Shown here: positions 8,626-17,610 of the stretch, one piece after another
Layout: the number at the start of each line of letters is the position of its first letter
Position numbering within the stretch: position 1 is the first letter of the stretch
Source: Streptomyces tanashiensis
Lineage (GTDB): Bacteria; Actinomycetota; Actinomycetes; Streptomycetales; Streptomycetaceae
Direction: 5' to 3'
DNA: 64,000 nucleotides
Assembly: GCF_014648895.1 (NCBI RefSeq)
Contig: NZ_BMRZ01000002.1
Location: 620,001 to 684,000, forward strand
Notes under the pieces: generated by a model
The model's database searches: none
Seen by the model: the letters and a program-made list of their open reading frames with translations, nothing else
Told to the model about the DNA's origin: nothing
Position numbers and translations under genes: made by a program

Positions 8626-10179
8626 ATGTGGGACCTGAGCAAGGACGACCCGAGGACGATCGGTTCGTTCCGGATCGTCGCGCGGCTCGGTAGCGGGGGG
8701 ATGGGAACGGTCTACCTCGCCACGCAGGAGGACCGGGACAAGCATGTCGCCCTCAAGACGATCAAGAGTGAGTACGCGCAGGAGGAGGGTTTCCGGAGGC
8801 GGTTCACCCGGGAGGCGACGGCGGCGAGTTCGGTCCGGAGCCCGTACACGGTTCGCGTCGTCGGCTTCGACACCCAGGCGCGCGAGCCCTGGCTCGCCAC
8901 GGAGTACGTCGAGGGCCTGTCGCTGCGCGAGCATGTACAGCAGCACGGCGCCCTGGACCTGCCCGCAGCAGTGGAACTCGCCCTCGGTCTCTCCTTCGGT
9001 CTGGCGTCCATCCACAAGGCGGGTCTGGTACACCGCGACCTCAAGCCCGGGAACGTGCTCCTCACGGACAACGGACCCAAGATCATCGACTTCGGCCTCG
9101 CCTACGCCACGGACTTCAGTCACGCCACCCGTACCGAGTCTGTTCTGGGCACCCCCGGCTACTTCTCCCCCGAACAGGTACAGGGACGGCAGGTCAGCGC
9201 AGCATCGGACGTTTTCGCTCTCGGCGCCGTCCTGACCTTCGCCTCGTCTGGAGATCACGCCTTCCCGGGCATCACCCCCCTCACCGCCCAGTACCACATC
9301 GTCCACGAGGAGCCACGCCTATCGGACGTACACGAAGAGCTGAGGGACCTCATCGCCGCGTGCATGCACAAGGACCCTCACGAGCGGCCACCCCTCAGTG
9401 ACACACTCGCCCACCTGACCTCCTTGCGTTCCTACGGACACAAGAAGACCGCGGCGGCCTTTCGCCGGTCACGTCCCGCGGGCCCGAGGCCGACGGCGCC
9501 TCCTGACGAGTCTTCCACGGTCGTCCCCGCCCACGCTTCCCGGAGCCGTACGGGAAGATGGGCCGTTCTCGCCGTGTCCGGCGCGCTCCTGCTGGCCACC
9601 GGAGCGGCCGCCGGGCGACTGGTCTCTCCGCCGACCTCCTCGGCCATCGCGCTCAACGATGCACCAACCGTGGAACCGACGGTGGAGGAGCCGACGGAAG
9701 AGCCGACGGAAGAGCCGACGACGGAGGCAGACGTGTACAGGAGCCTGCCGGGCTCGCTCTCGTTCAGTCCTGCGGCGAAGAAGTGCGTCATCAGCGAGGG
9801 CCTGGGCCTGGACACGGCCAGCCAGGGCTTCAGTATCTCGGTGACTCCCGTGGCCTACCGCCGCGGCTGGCTCACCGAGGCCGTCATCAACATCACCAAC
9901 GATCGTGCCCAGACAGTCGACGAACCGCCAGTGGTTCACGTGCAACTACCCAAGGGTGAGGACATCTCGCTCACGATGCCCCGGGGGAAGCGCACATGGT
10001 CCTTCCGATGGCCCGACATCTTGAAGACAGCGACAACGGACGAAATGCCACGCGCCTACGAGGTGATGGAACCGAGGGAACTGTTCGGCACATACACGAT
10101 CATCATCGTCGACTACTCGATCATGGCGTGTAATGGCTTCGAAGGTGACCCCAGGGATGCCACTGCGGCCTTTTCCTGA
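8626..10179 (+). CDS. Receptor-like Ser/Thr protein kinase
   Basis: 517 residues from the ATG at 8626, preceded by GGGGAGGGG. The cytoplasmic kinase domain (about 12-275) has the glycine loop GSGGMG (22-27), catalytic Lys in VALK (44), HRDLKPGN (136-143), DFG (155-157) and GTPGYFSPEQ. A linker leads to one membrane helix (about 306-328), then an acidic EEPTEEPTEEPT repeat and an external domain of about 130 residues. It lacks PASTA repeats, so it is not the PknB cell-wall type. The external part (FSISVTPVAYRRGWLTEAVINITND) looks like an immunoglobulin-like beta sandwich. Confidence 0.9.
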   Translation: MWDLSKDDPRTIGSFRIVARLGSGGMGTVYLATQEDRDKHVALKTIKSEYAQEEGFRRRFTREATAASSVRSPYTVRVVGFDTQAREPWLATEYVEGLSLREHVQQHGALDLPAAVELALGLSFGLASIHKAGLVHRDLKPGNVLLTDNGPKIIDFGLAYATDFSHATRTESVLGTPGYFSPEQVQGRQVSAASDVFALGAVLTFASSGDHAFPGITPLTAQYHIVHEEPRLSDVHEELRDLIAACMHKDPHERPPLSDTLAHLTSLRSYGHKKTAAAFRRSRPAGPRPTAPPDESSTVVPAHASRSRTGRWAVLAVSGALLLATGAAAGRLVSPPTSSAIALNDAPTVEPTVEEPTEEPTEEPTTEADVYRSLPGSLSFSPAAKKCVISEGLGLDTASQGFSISVTPVAYRRGWLTEAVINITNDRAQTVDEPPVVHVQLPKGEDISLTMPRGKRTWSFRWPDILKTATTDEMPRAYEVMEPRELFGTYTIIIVDYSIMACNGFEGDPRDATAAFS

Positions 10180-10255
10180 CGCGGGCGCACCTCCTACTGC
10201 CGGGCACGCTGAATGCAGACGAAGGCTCGGGCAGTCGCACCAGGGAAGGCCGCCG

Positions 10256-11227
10256 TCAGTCGGCACCACGCCGGAAGGTTGCGCGGTAGTCCCTTGGGCG
10301 TCGTCCGGTGTGCTTGGCGAAGAGAGCAGCGAAGGTTCCGGAGTCCTTGTACCCGACGGCGGTGGAGATGCTGGCGACGGTTCGGTCCGTGGTCTCAAGG
10401 AGGTGGCGGGCGCGACGGACGCGCGACGACTGTAGGTACTCGAGAGGACTCCGGCCGGTCGCGTCTGCGAAGCGCCGCAGCAGAGTCCGAGTGCTGACCT
10501 TGAGTGTGTCCGCCAACGCGGCGAGGTCGTATGGGGCGGCGAGGTTCTGGTCGAGGTGACGCATGACCTTGCGGGAGAACTCGTTTCCGGGCTGTGGAAG
10601 GAGTCGCGTGTCGACGTACGGGGTCTGGGACGACCGCGCATTGTCGAGGAGCGCCACCCGCGCGGTTGTGCGTGCCACGTCGGCACCGCTGTGCTGGCGG
10701 ATGAGTTCCAGTGCGAAGTCGTACATGGCGCTGAAGGCCGCCGTCGTCGTCACCCCGTTGTCGGTGACGACGAGACGTTCCGGTCGGACATCAGTCTCCG
10801 GACAGCGTCGAGCCAATTCGTCGGCGAGGAACCATGCCGTCGTGGCCCGGCGTCGGTTGAGGAGCCCTGCCTCGGCGAGCAGGAACGCACCGACGCAGAT
10901 CGAGACGACGACATCACCCGCAGCTGCGTGTGAGCGGATCGCCGCAATCTCAGGGGCGAGGGCTACGAGCTTCGCGTCCACGTCGAGGCCCGGCGCGAGG
11001 TCGAACCCTGGCACGACAAGAACGTCGACCTCGCGCAGCGGAGAGACGGCCAACGCCGCACCACCTGATGCGGCGACGCGACGACGAGGCGAAACAATCG
11101 ACACCTCGTAGCCGGCGCGGTCCGGACCGGCAACGTGTGCGGCCATCGTCAACAGATCGGGTACACCGAACACCTCGGACGCGAAGCAGCCTGGATAGGC
11201 CAGGACACCAACCCGCAGCGCGCTCAC
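10256..11227 (-). CDS. GlxA-family transcriptional regulator (DJ-1/PfpI + AraC HTH)
   Basis: 323 residues. The N-terminal DJ-1/PfpI-like domain (1-185) carries the CVGAFLLAEAGLL nucleophile-elbow motif. The AraC-type DNA-binding domain (about 205-320) has LAALADTLKVSTRTLLRRFADATG, SPLEYLQSSRVRRARHLLE and VGYKDSGTFAALFAKHTGRRPRDYR. Such proteins usually control an adjacent gene; here a dienelactone-hydrolase gene is divergently transcribed with a 96-base shared promoter region. Confidence 0.93.
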   Translation of the reverse strand: MSALRVGVLAYPGCFASEVFGVPDLLTMAAHVAGPDRAGYEVSIVSPRRRVAASGGAALAVSPLREVDVLVVPGFDLAPGLDVDAKLVALAPEIAAIRSHAAAGDVVVSICVGAFLLAEAGLLNRRRATTAWFLADELARRCPETDVRPERLVVTDNGVTTTAAFSAMYDFALELIRQHSGADVARTTARVALLDNARSSQTPYVDTRLLPQPGNEFSRKVMRHLDQNLAAPYDLAALADTLKVSTRTLLRRFADATGRSPLEYLQSSRVRRARHLLETTDRTVASISTAVGYKDSGTFAALFAKHTGRRPRDYRATFRRGAD

Positions 11228-11323
11228 GCTCGCCTCCTGAGCATCATGCCTATGGCGAGATCACCCCTTTACATGGCGATGCAGCCTATCGCCTTGGCGG
11301 GTAGATCAGTCCACGCTGTCGCC

Positions 11324-12163
11324 ATGAGTGCTCCCAACGGACGTCTTGACGACGCGATCACGGACTTCTCCCGCCGACTGGTGGACGTGGACGGGGTGGT
11401 GAAGACGGTGTATGCCGCGGGTTCCGGGCCGGCCGTCGTGCTGATGCCAGAGATGCCCGGTATCAGTCCTGACGTCCTTCGGCTGGCGCGGTGGGTGCGT
11501 GATGCGGGCTTCACCGTCTACGTCCCCTCGCTCTTCGGGGTCGACGGCGCCTATCCCACGGTCGAGGGTAGTGAGGAGGTAGTCCGTCGCGCGTGCGTCA
11601 GTGCCGAGTTCCGTGCGTTCGCGGGAGGCGGCACCAGCCCCGTCGCGGCGTGGCTGCGCGGGCTGGCGCGCCAAGCCCACGCAGAGTGCGGCGGTCCGGG
11701 AGTCGGTGCGATCGGGCTGTGCTTCACCGGCAACTTCGCCCTCACCATGGCGATGGAGCTGGCCGTCATCGCGCCAGTGGTCAACCACCCGTCACTGCCG
11801 CTGGACGATCCCGGCGGACTCGAGATGAGCGAAGAGGACGCCCGCGCGGTCCAAGACCGCGTCGCGCGCGACGGACTGAAGATCCTCGCCTACCGCTTCG
11901 ACGACGACCGCTGGTGCACCGGGCAGCGCTTCGCCGCGTACCAAGCACTCCTCGGCGACGCCTTCGACGGCCGCGTCCTTCCGGGCAGTTCTGCGAACAC
12001 GAACCCGCCCCCGTTCTTCCGCAAGGTGGTCGGGTCCCCCCACAGCGTCGTCACCGCCCACCTCGTCGACGAGGACGGACATCCCACGCTGAAGGCCAGG
12101 GACGAGATCCTCGCCTTCCTGACCGAACGCTTGAGCCGGTCTGCACACTCGCTGGATCAGTGA
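11324..12163 (+). CDS. Dienelactone hydrolase family protein
   Basis: 279 residues from the ATG at 11324; an upstream extension in the same frame runs into the divergent promoter region and the regulator gene and is rejected. It is an alpha/beta hydrolase of dienelactone-hydrolase type, with VVLMPEMPGISPDV near the start and GAIGLCFTGNFAL, where cysteine takes the nucleophile position as in the family (GxCxG). DEDGHPT near the C-terminus supplies the likely catalytic histidine. It is probably regulated by the divergent GlxA-like protein. The substrate is not evident. Confidence 0.88.
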   Translation: MSAPNGRLDDAITDFSRRLVDVDGVVKTVYAAGSGPAVVLMPEMPGISPDVLRLARWVRDAGFTVYVPSLFGVDGAYPTVEGSEEVVRRACVSAEFRAFAGGGTSPVAAWLRGLARQAHAECGGPGVGAIGLCFTGNFALTMAMELAVIAPVVNHPSLPLDDPGGLEMSEEDARAVQDRVARDGLKILAYRFDDDRWCTGQRFAAYQALLGDAFDGRVLPGSSANTNPPPFFRKVVGSPHSVVTAHLVDEDGHPTLKARDEILAFLTERLSRSAHSLDQ

Positions 12164-12403
12164 ACATCCACAGACGACCCTGTCGGATCTTCCGGACCGG
12201 TCGCGGCGGCCGAAACCCGATCCCGTTCCTCCATGGACTGCTCGACCAGACGGAGCGGCGGCCGCGGGGATGCGGAGTCTGCTTCATCTCGTTCGACACG
12301 GACCCACGGCCGTCCGACTCCCCGGGCCCTGGGGCAGCCCTCGGGCCCACGACCGACCGTCATCCCGCGTGCGCGTCTGGTCAGCCGCCGCCCAGCACAC
12401 TGG

Positions 12404-12446
12404 GGAAGGGCCCCGCCCCCGGGGCGAACCGGGGTGGGGCCCTTCC
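12404..12446. terminator. Strong hairpin between convergent genes
   Basis: GGAAGGGCCCCGCCCC (12404-12419) pairs with GGGGTGGGGCCCTTCC (12431-12446), 16 bp with a single mismatch (G-T) and an 11-base loop. It lies 21 bases beyond the end of the minus-strand surface protein gene and can serve it. The plus-strand hydrolase ends 240 bases upstream; nothing else is visible in that gap. Confidence 0.75.
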
Positions 12447-12467
12447 TGTTCGTGCTGCTCGTTCGGG

Positions 12468-14858
12468 CTACTCCTGGACGGTGCGGCGGCGCCGCATCCA
12501 CCACACCAGGGCCGCGCCGGTGGCGGCGATCGCCGCGGCGATGCCGGAGATCAGGCCGATCGGGGTGTCCGATCCGGTGTCGGCGAGGCCGCCGTCCGGG
12601 TCCGGCCGGTTCGCCGGAGGCGTCGCGCCCCCACTGCCGCCGGTGTCACCGTTGCCGGGCTTGGTCGGGTCCGGGCCCGGCGACGTGGGCGGATCGGTCG
12701 GGACGGTCGGCTTCGGCGTCGGCGTCGGCTTCGGGTCGGGCTTCCCGTCATCCGTCAGGGCGGCGCCGTTGCCACCCAGGAACGCGGTGTCGCTGTCGCG
12801 GGCGGAGGTCTCGGTGCGCACGGAGTCCTTCGTCGCGCGGGGCAGTTCACGGTGCTGGGCGGTGAACTCGGCGCCGGTGACGTTCCGCTTGGGGGCCTTG
12901 GCGAAGTCGATGCCGCCGACGAAGAACGTGTAGATCCGGCCGTCGCCGAGGGGCCATTCGTAGGTGAAGTCGCCCTCGGTGAAGGACTTCACCATCTCCT
13001 TCCACACGGTCCGCTTGTCCCAGTGGGCGTTCTCACCGCGCAGCGGCCACCGCTTCAGGTTGTTGCTGTTGATGAGGGGGCGGAAGTCGGTGGCCTTCTT
13101 CGCGTCCTGCTGGCGGATCCACTCGGCCGCGACGCGGGACTTGTAGACGCGGCGCAGGTCAGCGTACTTGGGGTCGGTGTTGATCTGCTTCTCGACGTGC
13201 GGGACGAGAAGCTGGGTGATCAGCCGGTGGCCGAGCTCCTTCTCCTCCTTGCTCAGCTTCTTCGAGCAGTCCTCTCCCGGTACGGGGGTGGAGAAGTCCA
13301 TCGCCGCGTGGTTGACCTCCAGCGGGGCGTCGAGGATGTAGATCCCGCCGTCCTGCTCGCGGACCTTCGCCCGGCCGGGAACGATCCAGTTGCGTCCCGA
13401 TCCCCAGCACGGCACCCCGTCGACCTTGGGGGCGGCGTCCATGAACTCCTTGCCCGGGGACTTCTTGGGGTCCATGGCACGGGAGAAGTCCCGCTTCATC
13501 TCCATGTCGGCCACGAGGAGGACACGGCCGGCGTCGGTTTCACCGAACGCCTTGTCCATGATGGTGTCGGGCTGGTCGGGGTTGAGGTTCACCCACTGCC
13601 GGTCCGGGGTGAGCGCCAGCCACGTGAAAAGGGCGTCGGAGGCCAGTTCGAGCTTCGCCTGTCCGCCCCAGCCCGGGTTGTTGTCCTCATCGGGCATGAG
13701 GTCGGCCTTCATGGAGTAGTCCAGAGCCTTGCCCTTGACCGGGTTCCCGACGTACTGGAGCTCCAGAGTGGAGAAGTCCACCCCGCCCGGGCCCCGGCCG
13801 AGCGCGGACCGGGCGTTGTCCGCCACGTACTGGTTCTGCAACTGCCGGGCCTGGGCCGGGTTCTGTCCCGACCCGTAGGCCATCGAGGCGCCCGGTCCCT
13901 GGGTGCCGCGGTTCGGCAGCGGGTTGAACACGTTGTACGTCTTCGTGTACTTCGTCTGCGGCCACTGGCCCTTCGCGGTCGCCCGGCGCTCCGCGATCCG
14001 AATCGGGTTGTTCCCCGTCCCCCGCTCCGCCCGCAGCTTGTCGTTCTCGGCCTTGTAGTCGCGGAGGGTGGCCCCGTTCGGCTTCTCCGACGTGAACATC
14101 GTCAGACGGTTCCGGGTGAAGTCGTACTTCGCGTCCTTGTGCCGCAGGATGATCCTGTCGGCCCGGAGCTGGGCCGGCTTGCGCTTCCCGTCGGACTTGA
14201 ACTCTCCGAACTCACCGGTGCGCTGGTTGTAGGAGTCGTACCGCCGGGACGCGATCTTGTTGCCGTCCTTGTCGAAGATCTCGATCGTGACCTCGCACAG
14301 CCAGTCAGGGCCGACCATGTTGAAGTCCTGGACCGCCTTGACCTCGAACACGCCCCCCTTCTGCTTGCTGACCTGCGCGCTGATCAGGTTGACCTTCCAC
14401 TTGCCGAACGGCTTGGGGTTGTTCGACTCGTTGCGATGCCGCTTGTAGCGGGAGTAGATCGCCTTGCGCATGTCCTCCGGGTCCTTGGAGGCCGCATACG
14501 CCTTGTCCCACTTGTCGATGTCCTCGCGGCTGCCGGTGACCTGCCCCAGCTCGGCCGCAGTGGGCGCCGGAACGTCCTCGAAACCCTTGAACGCGTTGTT
14601 GTAGTAGTACTCCTCGTCCGGCCCGGACTTCGTCCAGTGGTGCTGCCCCGTCGGCGCCCCCGAGTTGTTCGGCGTACGCGGGACGGTCCTCTTCAGGTGC
14701 ATCTGATCGCACCGCTTGCCACCGGTGATCTTCGCGTAGTTCCCGGGCGCGGCCGAAGCCACGGACGGCAGGCCGACCAGCAGCACCGCCGCCGAGGAAA
14801 CGACCGCCAGCGCGGCAGATAGGCGCCTTTTCAGGCGCTGTCGTATAGATGTGCTCAC
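12468..14858 (-). CDS. LAxTG-anchored large secreted protein, function unknown
   Basis: 796 residues. A signal peptide (MSTSIRQRLKRRLSAALAVV... cleaved near VASAAPG, about 37) opens the protein. A long charged domain (about 40-690) follows with no family I recognise, then a Pro/Thr/Gly-rich wall-spanning linker (about 695-755). The C-terminal sorting signal comprises LADTG, a hydrophobic helix and RRRR. LAxTG is the motif used by Streptomyces class E sortases, so the protein is expected to be linked to peptidoglycan. No sortase gene is nearby. Few cysteines (about five) and many Asp/Lys pairs suggest a binding or structural role rather than a known enzyme. Confidence 0.8.
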   Translation of the reverse strand: MSTSIRQRLKRRLSAALAVVSSAAVLLVGLPSVASAAPGNYAKITGGKRCDQMHLKRTVPRTPNNSGAPTGQHHWTKSGPDEEYYYNNAFKGFEDVPAPTAAELGQVTGSREDIDKWDKAYAASKDPEDMRKAIYSRYKRHRNESNNPKPFGKWKVNLISAQVSKQKGGVFEVKAVQDFNMVGPDWLCEVTIEIFDKDGNKIASRRYDSYNQRTGEFGEFKSDGKRKPAQLRADRIILRHKDAKYDFTRNRLTMFTSEKPNGATLRDYKAENDKLRAERGTGNNPIRIAERRATAKGQWPQTKYTKTYNVFNPLPNRGTQGPGASMAYGSGQNPAQARQLQNQYVADNARSALGRGPGGVDFSTLELQYVGNPVKGKALDYSMKADLMPDEDNNPGWGGQAKLELASDALFTWLALTPDRQWVNLNPDQPDTIMDKAFGETDAGRVLLVADMEMKRDFSRAMDPKKSPGKEFMDAAPKVDGVPCWGSGRNWIVPGRAKVREQDGGIYILDAPLEVNHAAMDFSTPVPGEDCSKKLSKEEKELGHRLITQLLVPHVEKQINTDPKYADLRRVYKSRVAAEWIRQQDAKKATDFRPLINSNNLKRWPLRGENAHWDKRTVWKEMVKSFTEGDFTYEWPLGDGRIYTFFVGGIDFAKAPKRNVTGAEFTAQHRELPRATKDSVRTETSARDSDTAFLGGNGAALTDDGKPDPKPTPTPKPTVPTDPPTSPGPDPTKPGNGDTGGSGGATPPANRPDPDGGLADTGSDTPIGLISGIAAAIAATGAALVWWMRRRRTVQE

Positions 14859-14964
14859 TTAGTGTCCCTGGTCGTGGGGGCCACGGGACTCAAGACTGCG
14901 AGGGCAGGCCGGACAAGGGCCCCCGTATCGTGCCCGCTCCTGCCTACCCACCACACTAGAGGCC

Positions 14965-14995
14965 GTCAACACCTCACGTACAAGCGGTTGTTGAC
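14965..14995. promoter_or_regulatory. Inverted repeat in a divergent promoter region
   Basis: GTCAACA (14965-14971) and TGTTGAC (14989-14995) form 7-bp arms 17 bases apart, between the divergent genes for the LAxTG protein and the acidic hypothetical protein. It could be an operator; no regulator gene is adjacent. Confidence 0.25.
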
Positions 14996-15059
14996 GCGTC
15001 GTGTGATGACTCCGCGAAGATCCTGCGCGGGTGACAGCGCGGTTCGGTAGGTTCTGGCC

Positions 15060-15593
15060 ATGACCACACCGCACGCCGACTACGACTCCACCCGCCACCC
15101 CGACCTCCTGGTCTGGCTCACCGAACGCCAGGCGGCCTTCGAGAGCTGGGCCCGGGAAGCCGGCGGCCTCGACCGGTTCGACTTCTCCGACGCCTCCCTC
15201 GATGCCCTGGAAGACCTGGTCAAGGAGACGTTCGCCGAGTCGGAGGAGATCACCGCACAGCGCCGCTCCCCCTTCGTCCAGGGTGCCGTGTGGTACATCG
15301 GCGAGACCCTGCGCCGACGGCGCGAGGGCTGGGTATGGAAGTTCGAGCCGGACGTGACCTTCGGTCTGCTCCCGGCGTTCTATCCGGCGGTCCCGGACCC
15401 TGCGTACCTGGACACCCCCTGCGTCGGCGCACCCGACGCCAAGCCCGGCGAACACTGGTACCCCCTGAACACGCTGCGCCGACTCCTCACCACCGAAGAC
15501 GAGTTCGACAACCCGATCGACGAACGGCTCGTCGGCATGATCGAAGGCTGGTACGACGAGGACGAGGAAGACGACGAGGAGGACGACGAGTGA
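15060..15593 (+). CDS. Hypothetical protein with acidic tail
   Basis: 177 residues starting MTTPHADYD, no signal peptide and no membrane segment. The middle (about 55-130) has AQRRSPFVQGAVWYIGETLRRR followed by WVWKFEPDVTFGLLPAFYPAVPDP. The C-terminus is a run of about fifteen Asp/Glu residues. Codon use and the terminator right after it support a real gene. It looks like a conserved Streptomyces cytoplasmic protein but I cannot name the family. Confidence 0.75.
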   Translation: MTTPHADYDSTRHPDLLVWLTERQAAFESWAREAGGLDRFDFSDASLDALEDLVKETFAESEEITAQRRSPFVQGAVWYIGETLRRRREGWVWKFEPDVTFGLLPAFYPAVPDPAYLDTPCVGAPDAKPGEHWYPLNTLRRLLTTEDEFDNPIDERLVGMIEGWYDEDEEDDEEDDE

Positions 15594-15618
15594 CTGGTGC
15601 CCGCTGTGCGGGCGCCAG
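15594..15618 (+). terminator. Hairpin terminator
   Basis: CTGGTGCCCGC (15594-15604) and GCGGGCGCCAG (15608-15618) form an 11-bp stem with one G-T pair and a TGT loop, directly after the stop codon of the acidic hypothetical gene. Confidence 0.7.
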
Positions 15619-15726
15619 GCCGTGTCTGATGAAAGGTACGGCGACTGACTGGTGCTTCGGTGGCCTTCCCGAAGCCTCGCGATGCCTGCTGCGCGACGGC
15701 ACGGGCCCACCAGGTGTAAGGGACTT

Positions 15727-16371
15727 TCAGTTGTCACTTCCCAGACCGCGATCGGGTGCGCTCATGTCTCCCGTGGCGGGCGTGCCGTCGATCAGCCCGT
15801 AGCGCAGGAACACGGTGCCCTTCGGGCTGGCTGCCGGAGGTGCGAGGAGTGTGAGGTTGCTGGGCACCGCGCCCGTGTCGAACACCGTCTTCCCGACTCC
15901 GAGCACGATGGGGTGCAGCCAGAGGTCGAGACGGTCGAACAACTTCTCGCGCAGGAGGGTCTGCACGAGGTTCAGGCTCCCGACGACCTTCACGTGCTCG
16001 TGCCGGTCGCGGATCTCGCGCACGGCGTCGGCGAGGTCCGGGCCGAGCTGCGAGGACCCGGCCCACGAGAGGTCGGGCCTGCCGCGCGAGGCCACGTACT
16101 TCGGCACCCTGTTGAAGAGCGTGGCGATCTCGTTGTCCTCGCCGCCCTCCTGGTGCGGCCAGTAGGCGGCGAAGATGTCGTACGTCCGCCGGCCGAGCAG
16201 GAGAGCGTCCGTGCCTTCGTACGCGGCCAGGATCTGCGCCCCGGCGACCTCGTCCAGCAGGGGCGCCTGCCAGCCTCCGAAGGGGAAGCCCGCTGGGTCC
16301 TCGTCCGGGCCTCCGGGCGCCTGCGCGACGAGGTCGAGGGTCGCGAACAGTTCCATGTGGATGAGGCCCAT
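15727..16371 (-). CDS. Dihydrofolate-reductase/RibD-C-like reductase
   Basis: 214 residues. It follows the plan of the RibD C-terminal/DHFR-like family: MELFATLDLVAQAPGGPDED at the start, LLGRRTYDIFAAYWP in the middle (the family GRxTYE/D block), VVGSLNLVQTLLREKLFDRLDLWLHPIVLG (NADPH-binding glycine turn), and a short C-terminus. Such stand-alone proteins are common in Streptomyces and their substrates are mostly unknown. GGGAG lies a few bases upstream of the ATG, within a duplicated leader. Confidence 0.9.
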   Translation of the reverse strand: MGLIHMELFATLDLVAQAPGGPDEDPAGFPFGGWQAPLLDEVAGAQILAAYEGTDALLLGRRTYDIFAAYWPHQEGGEDNEIATLFNRVPKYVASRGRPDLSWAGSSQLGPDLADAVREIRDRHEHVKVVGSLNLVQTLLREKLFDRLDLWLHPIVLGVGKTVFDTGAVPSNLTLLAPPAASPKGTVFLRYGLIDGTPATGDMSAPDRGLGSDN

Positions 16372-16408
16372 GGCTTACTCCCGATGAGTGACTTACTCCC
16401 GATGAGTC
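16372..16408. repeat. Tandem 19-bp duplication in the reductase leader
   Basis: The unit CTTACTCCCGATGAGT plus a 3-base link occurs twice in tandem (starting near 16374 and 16393). Read on the minus strand, each unit contains CGGGAG, so the ribosome-binding sequence of the reductase gene is present twice. This looks like replication slippage. Confidence 0.7.
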
Positions 16409-16645
16409 ATTTGCGTCCGTCAAGAGATCGCCCCGTGGGCGGCCGCCTGGCGTCAGCCTCACGGAGACGTTGTCCAGATTCACCTCCGGCACGGTCATCA
16501 GTCGGGCAGAGGCTCGTCCGATCTCGCCCACCCCTGCCCAAGCCGGAACTGGTCGCCGGGTTCGCATCCCCATCGACAAGAGCCATGCGCGGGCGAACCC
16601 TCGCTCCAGGAACTGCGTGTCGCGCGGCCTCGGGCCGCCGCTGGG

Positions 16646-17089
16646 TCAGGACCGCTCGACGGCGGCCTTGATCCGGAGACCGAAGGCGGGAGCATCCTTG
16701 CGAGCCGCGCGAAGCGCCGGTCCCAGCAGGATGCGGCCAAGTCCGTGGCCTTCGAGGACGTTGAAGATCCGGACCCGGGTACGGCCGTCAGTCAGTGGTT
16801 CGAGGTCATAGCCGCCCTCGGCCGTGATGAGGTTCTTGCTCTGCTCACTCCAGCGGATCGTGCGTGGCACTACCAGGCTGGTGATGCGGAACTCGCGGGA
16901 GCTCTTCATCCCGGCGTCCTTCACGGTGCTGCGGAAGACCGTCCCGACGGCGGTCGGTCCGTCCGGAGTCTTCGTGATCTCCAGGACCCTGGGGCTGAAC
17001 TCGGGATCGTTGCGGCCGTCGGCGAGGTAGGCGAAAACATCCTCCACCGGGCGGTCGACCTCGACGCTGGCCTCGAACTCTCCGGACAT
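16646..17089 (-). CDS. SRPBCC (START-like) family protein
   Basis: 147 residues from the ATG at 17089 (GAGGAG upstream), which trims an arginine-rich extension. The sequence follows the polyketide-cyclase/SRPBCC fold: FEASVEVDRPVEDVFAYLADGRNDPEFSP, GTVFRST, WSEQSKNLITAEGGYDLEPLTDGRTRV and a C-terminal helix. These proteins bind hydrophobic ligands. No neighbouring biosynthetic genes indicate the ligand. Confidence 0.85.
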   Translation of the reverse strand: MSGEFEASVEVDRPVEDVFAYLADGRNDPEFSPRVLEITKTPDGPTAVGTVFRSTVKDAGMKSSREFRITSLVVPRTIRWSEQSKNLITAEGGYDLEPLTDGRTRVRIFNVLEGHGLGRILLGPALRAARKDAPAFGLRIKAAVERS

Positions 17090-17289
17090 TGCGGCTCCTC
17101 GCTGTGTGCCCGGCGTACGCTTCACGGCCAGGATCCCAGAGACACCCGACTGCCGCCTCCTGGCCGCGGGGCAGCGGCGTGCCGCTCCCCCGTGCGCGAC
17201 GCCAGTCTCCACGCTGCGCCGGTATCCGGCACCTCGTGACGAACCTGCGCGTCATTCGGCCCGACTGCCTCCGGTACCGGGTCACCGTC

Positions 17290-17606
17290 AGGGCGTCGCG
17301 GAGTCCCGCAGAGCACGGGCGCGCGCTCTCGCGCCAGCGGCTCAGTGACTCCCCGTACGCCGCCCGGAAGGCTTTGCTGGAGGCGGGGCCCGCTGGGCTT
17401 CCGGCAGTGTCAGGGCGAACGGGCGGCTCGCGTCGTGGAAGGCCAGGGTGCCCGGCGTCAGAGGCGCGGCCCGGCCGTCCCGGACGAGGAGCGCCGAGCC
17501 CTCCAGCTGCGTTCGCGCGAAGACGTACGTCCGACCGTCCGCCGTCACGCCCTCGGGCATGCGCCGGACCAGGGCCGGTCCTGACGCCTCGGCGGCGATC
17601 TGGCGG
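17290..17606 (-). pseudogene. AraC-family regulator gene, internally deleted
   Basis: The minus strand reads ...AAEASGPALVRRMPEGV, then TYVFARTQLEGSALLVRDG and TLAFHDASRPFALTLP, an AraC-binding-like N-terminal domain. In another frame it jumps straight to SKAFRAAYGESLSRWRE, the end of an AraC HTH domain. The middle of the protein, including most of the DNA-binding domain, is missing and no usable start is in frame. It is therefore a decayed regulator, head to head with a frameshifted RidA-like gene. Confidence 0.65.
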
Positions 17607-17610
17607 TGGG

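Noticed and set aside
9690..9725. GAGCCGACGGAAGAGCCGACG-like tandem repeats as a regulatory array
   Set aside because: They are in frame and encode the EEPTEEPT stalk of the kinase.
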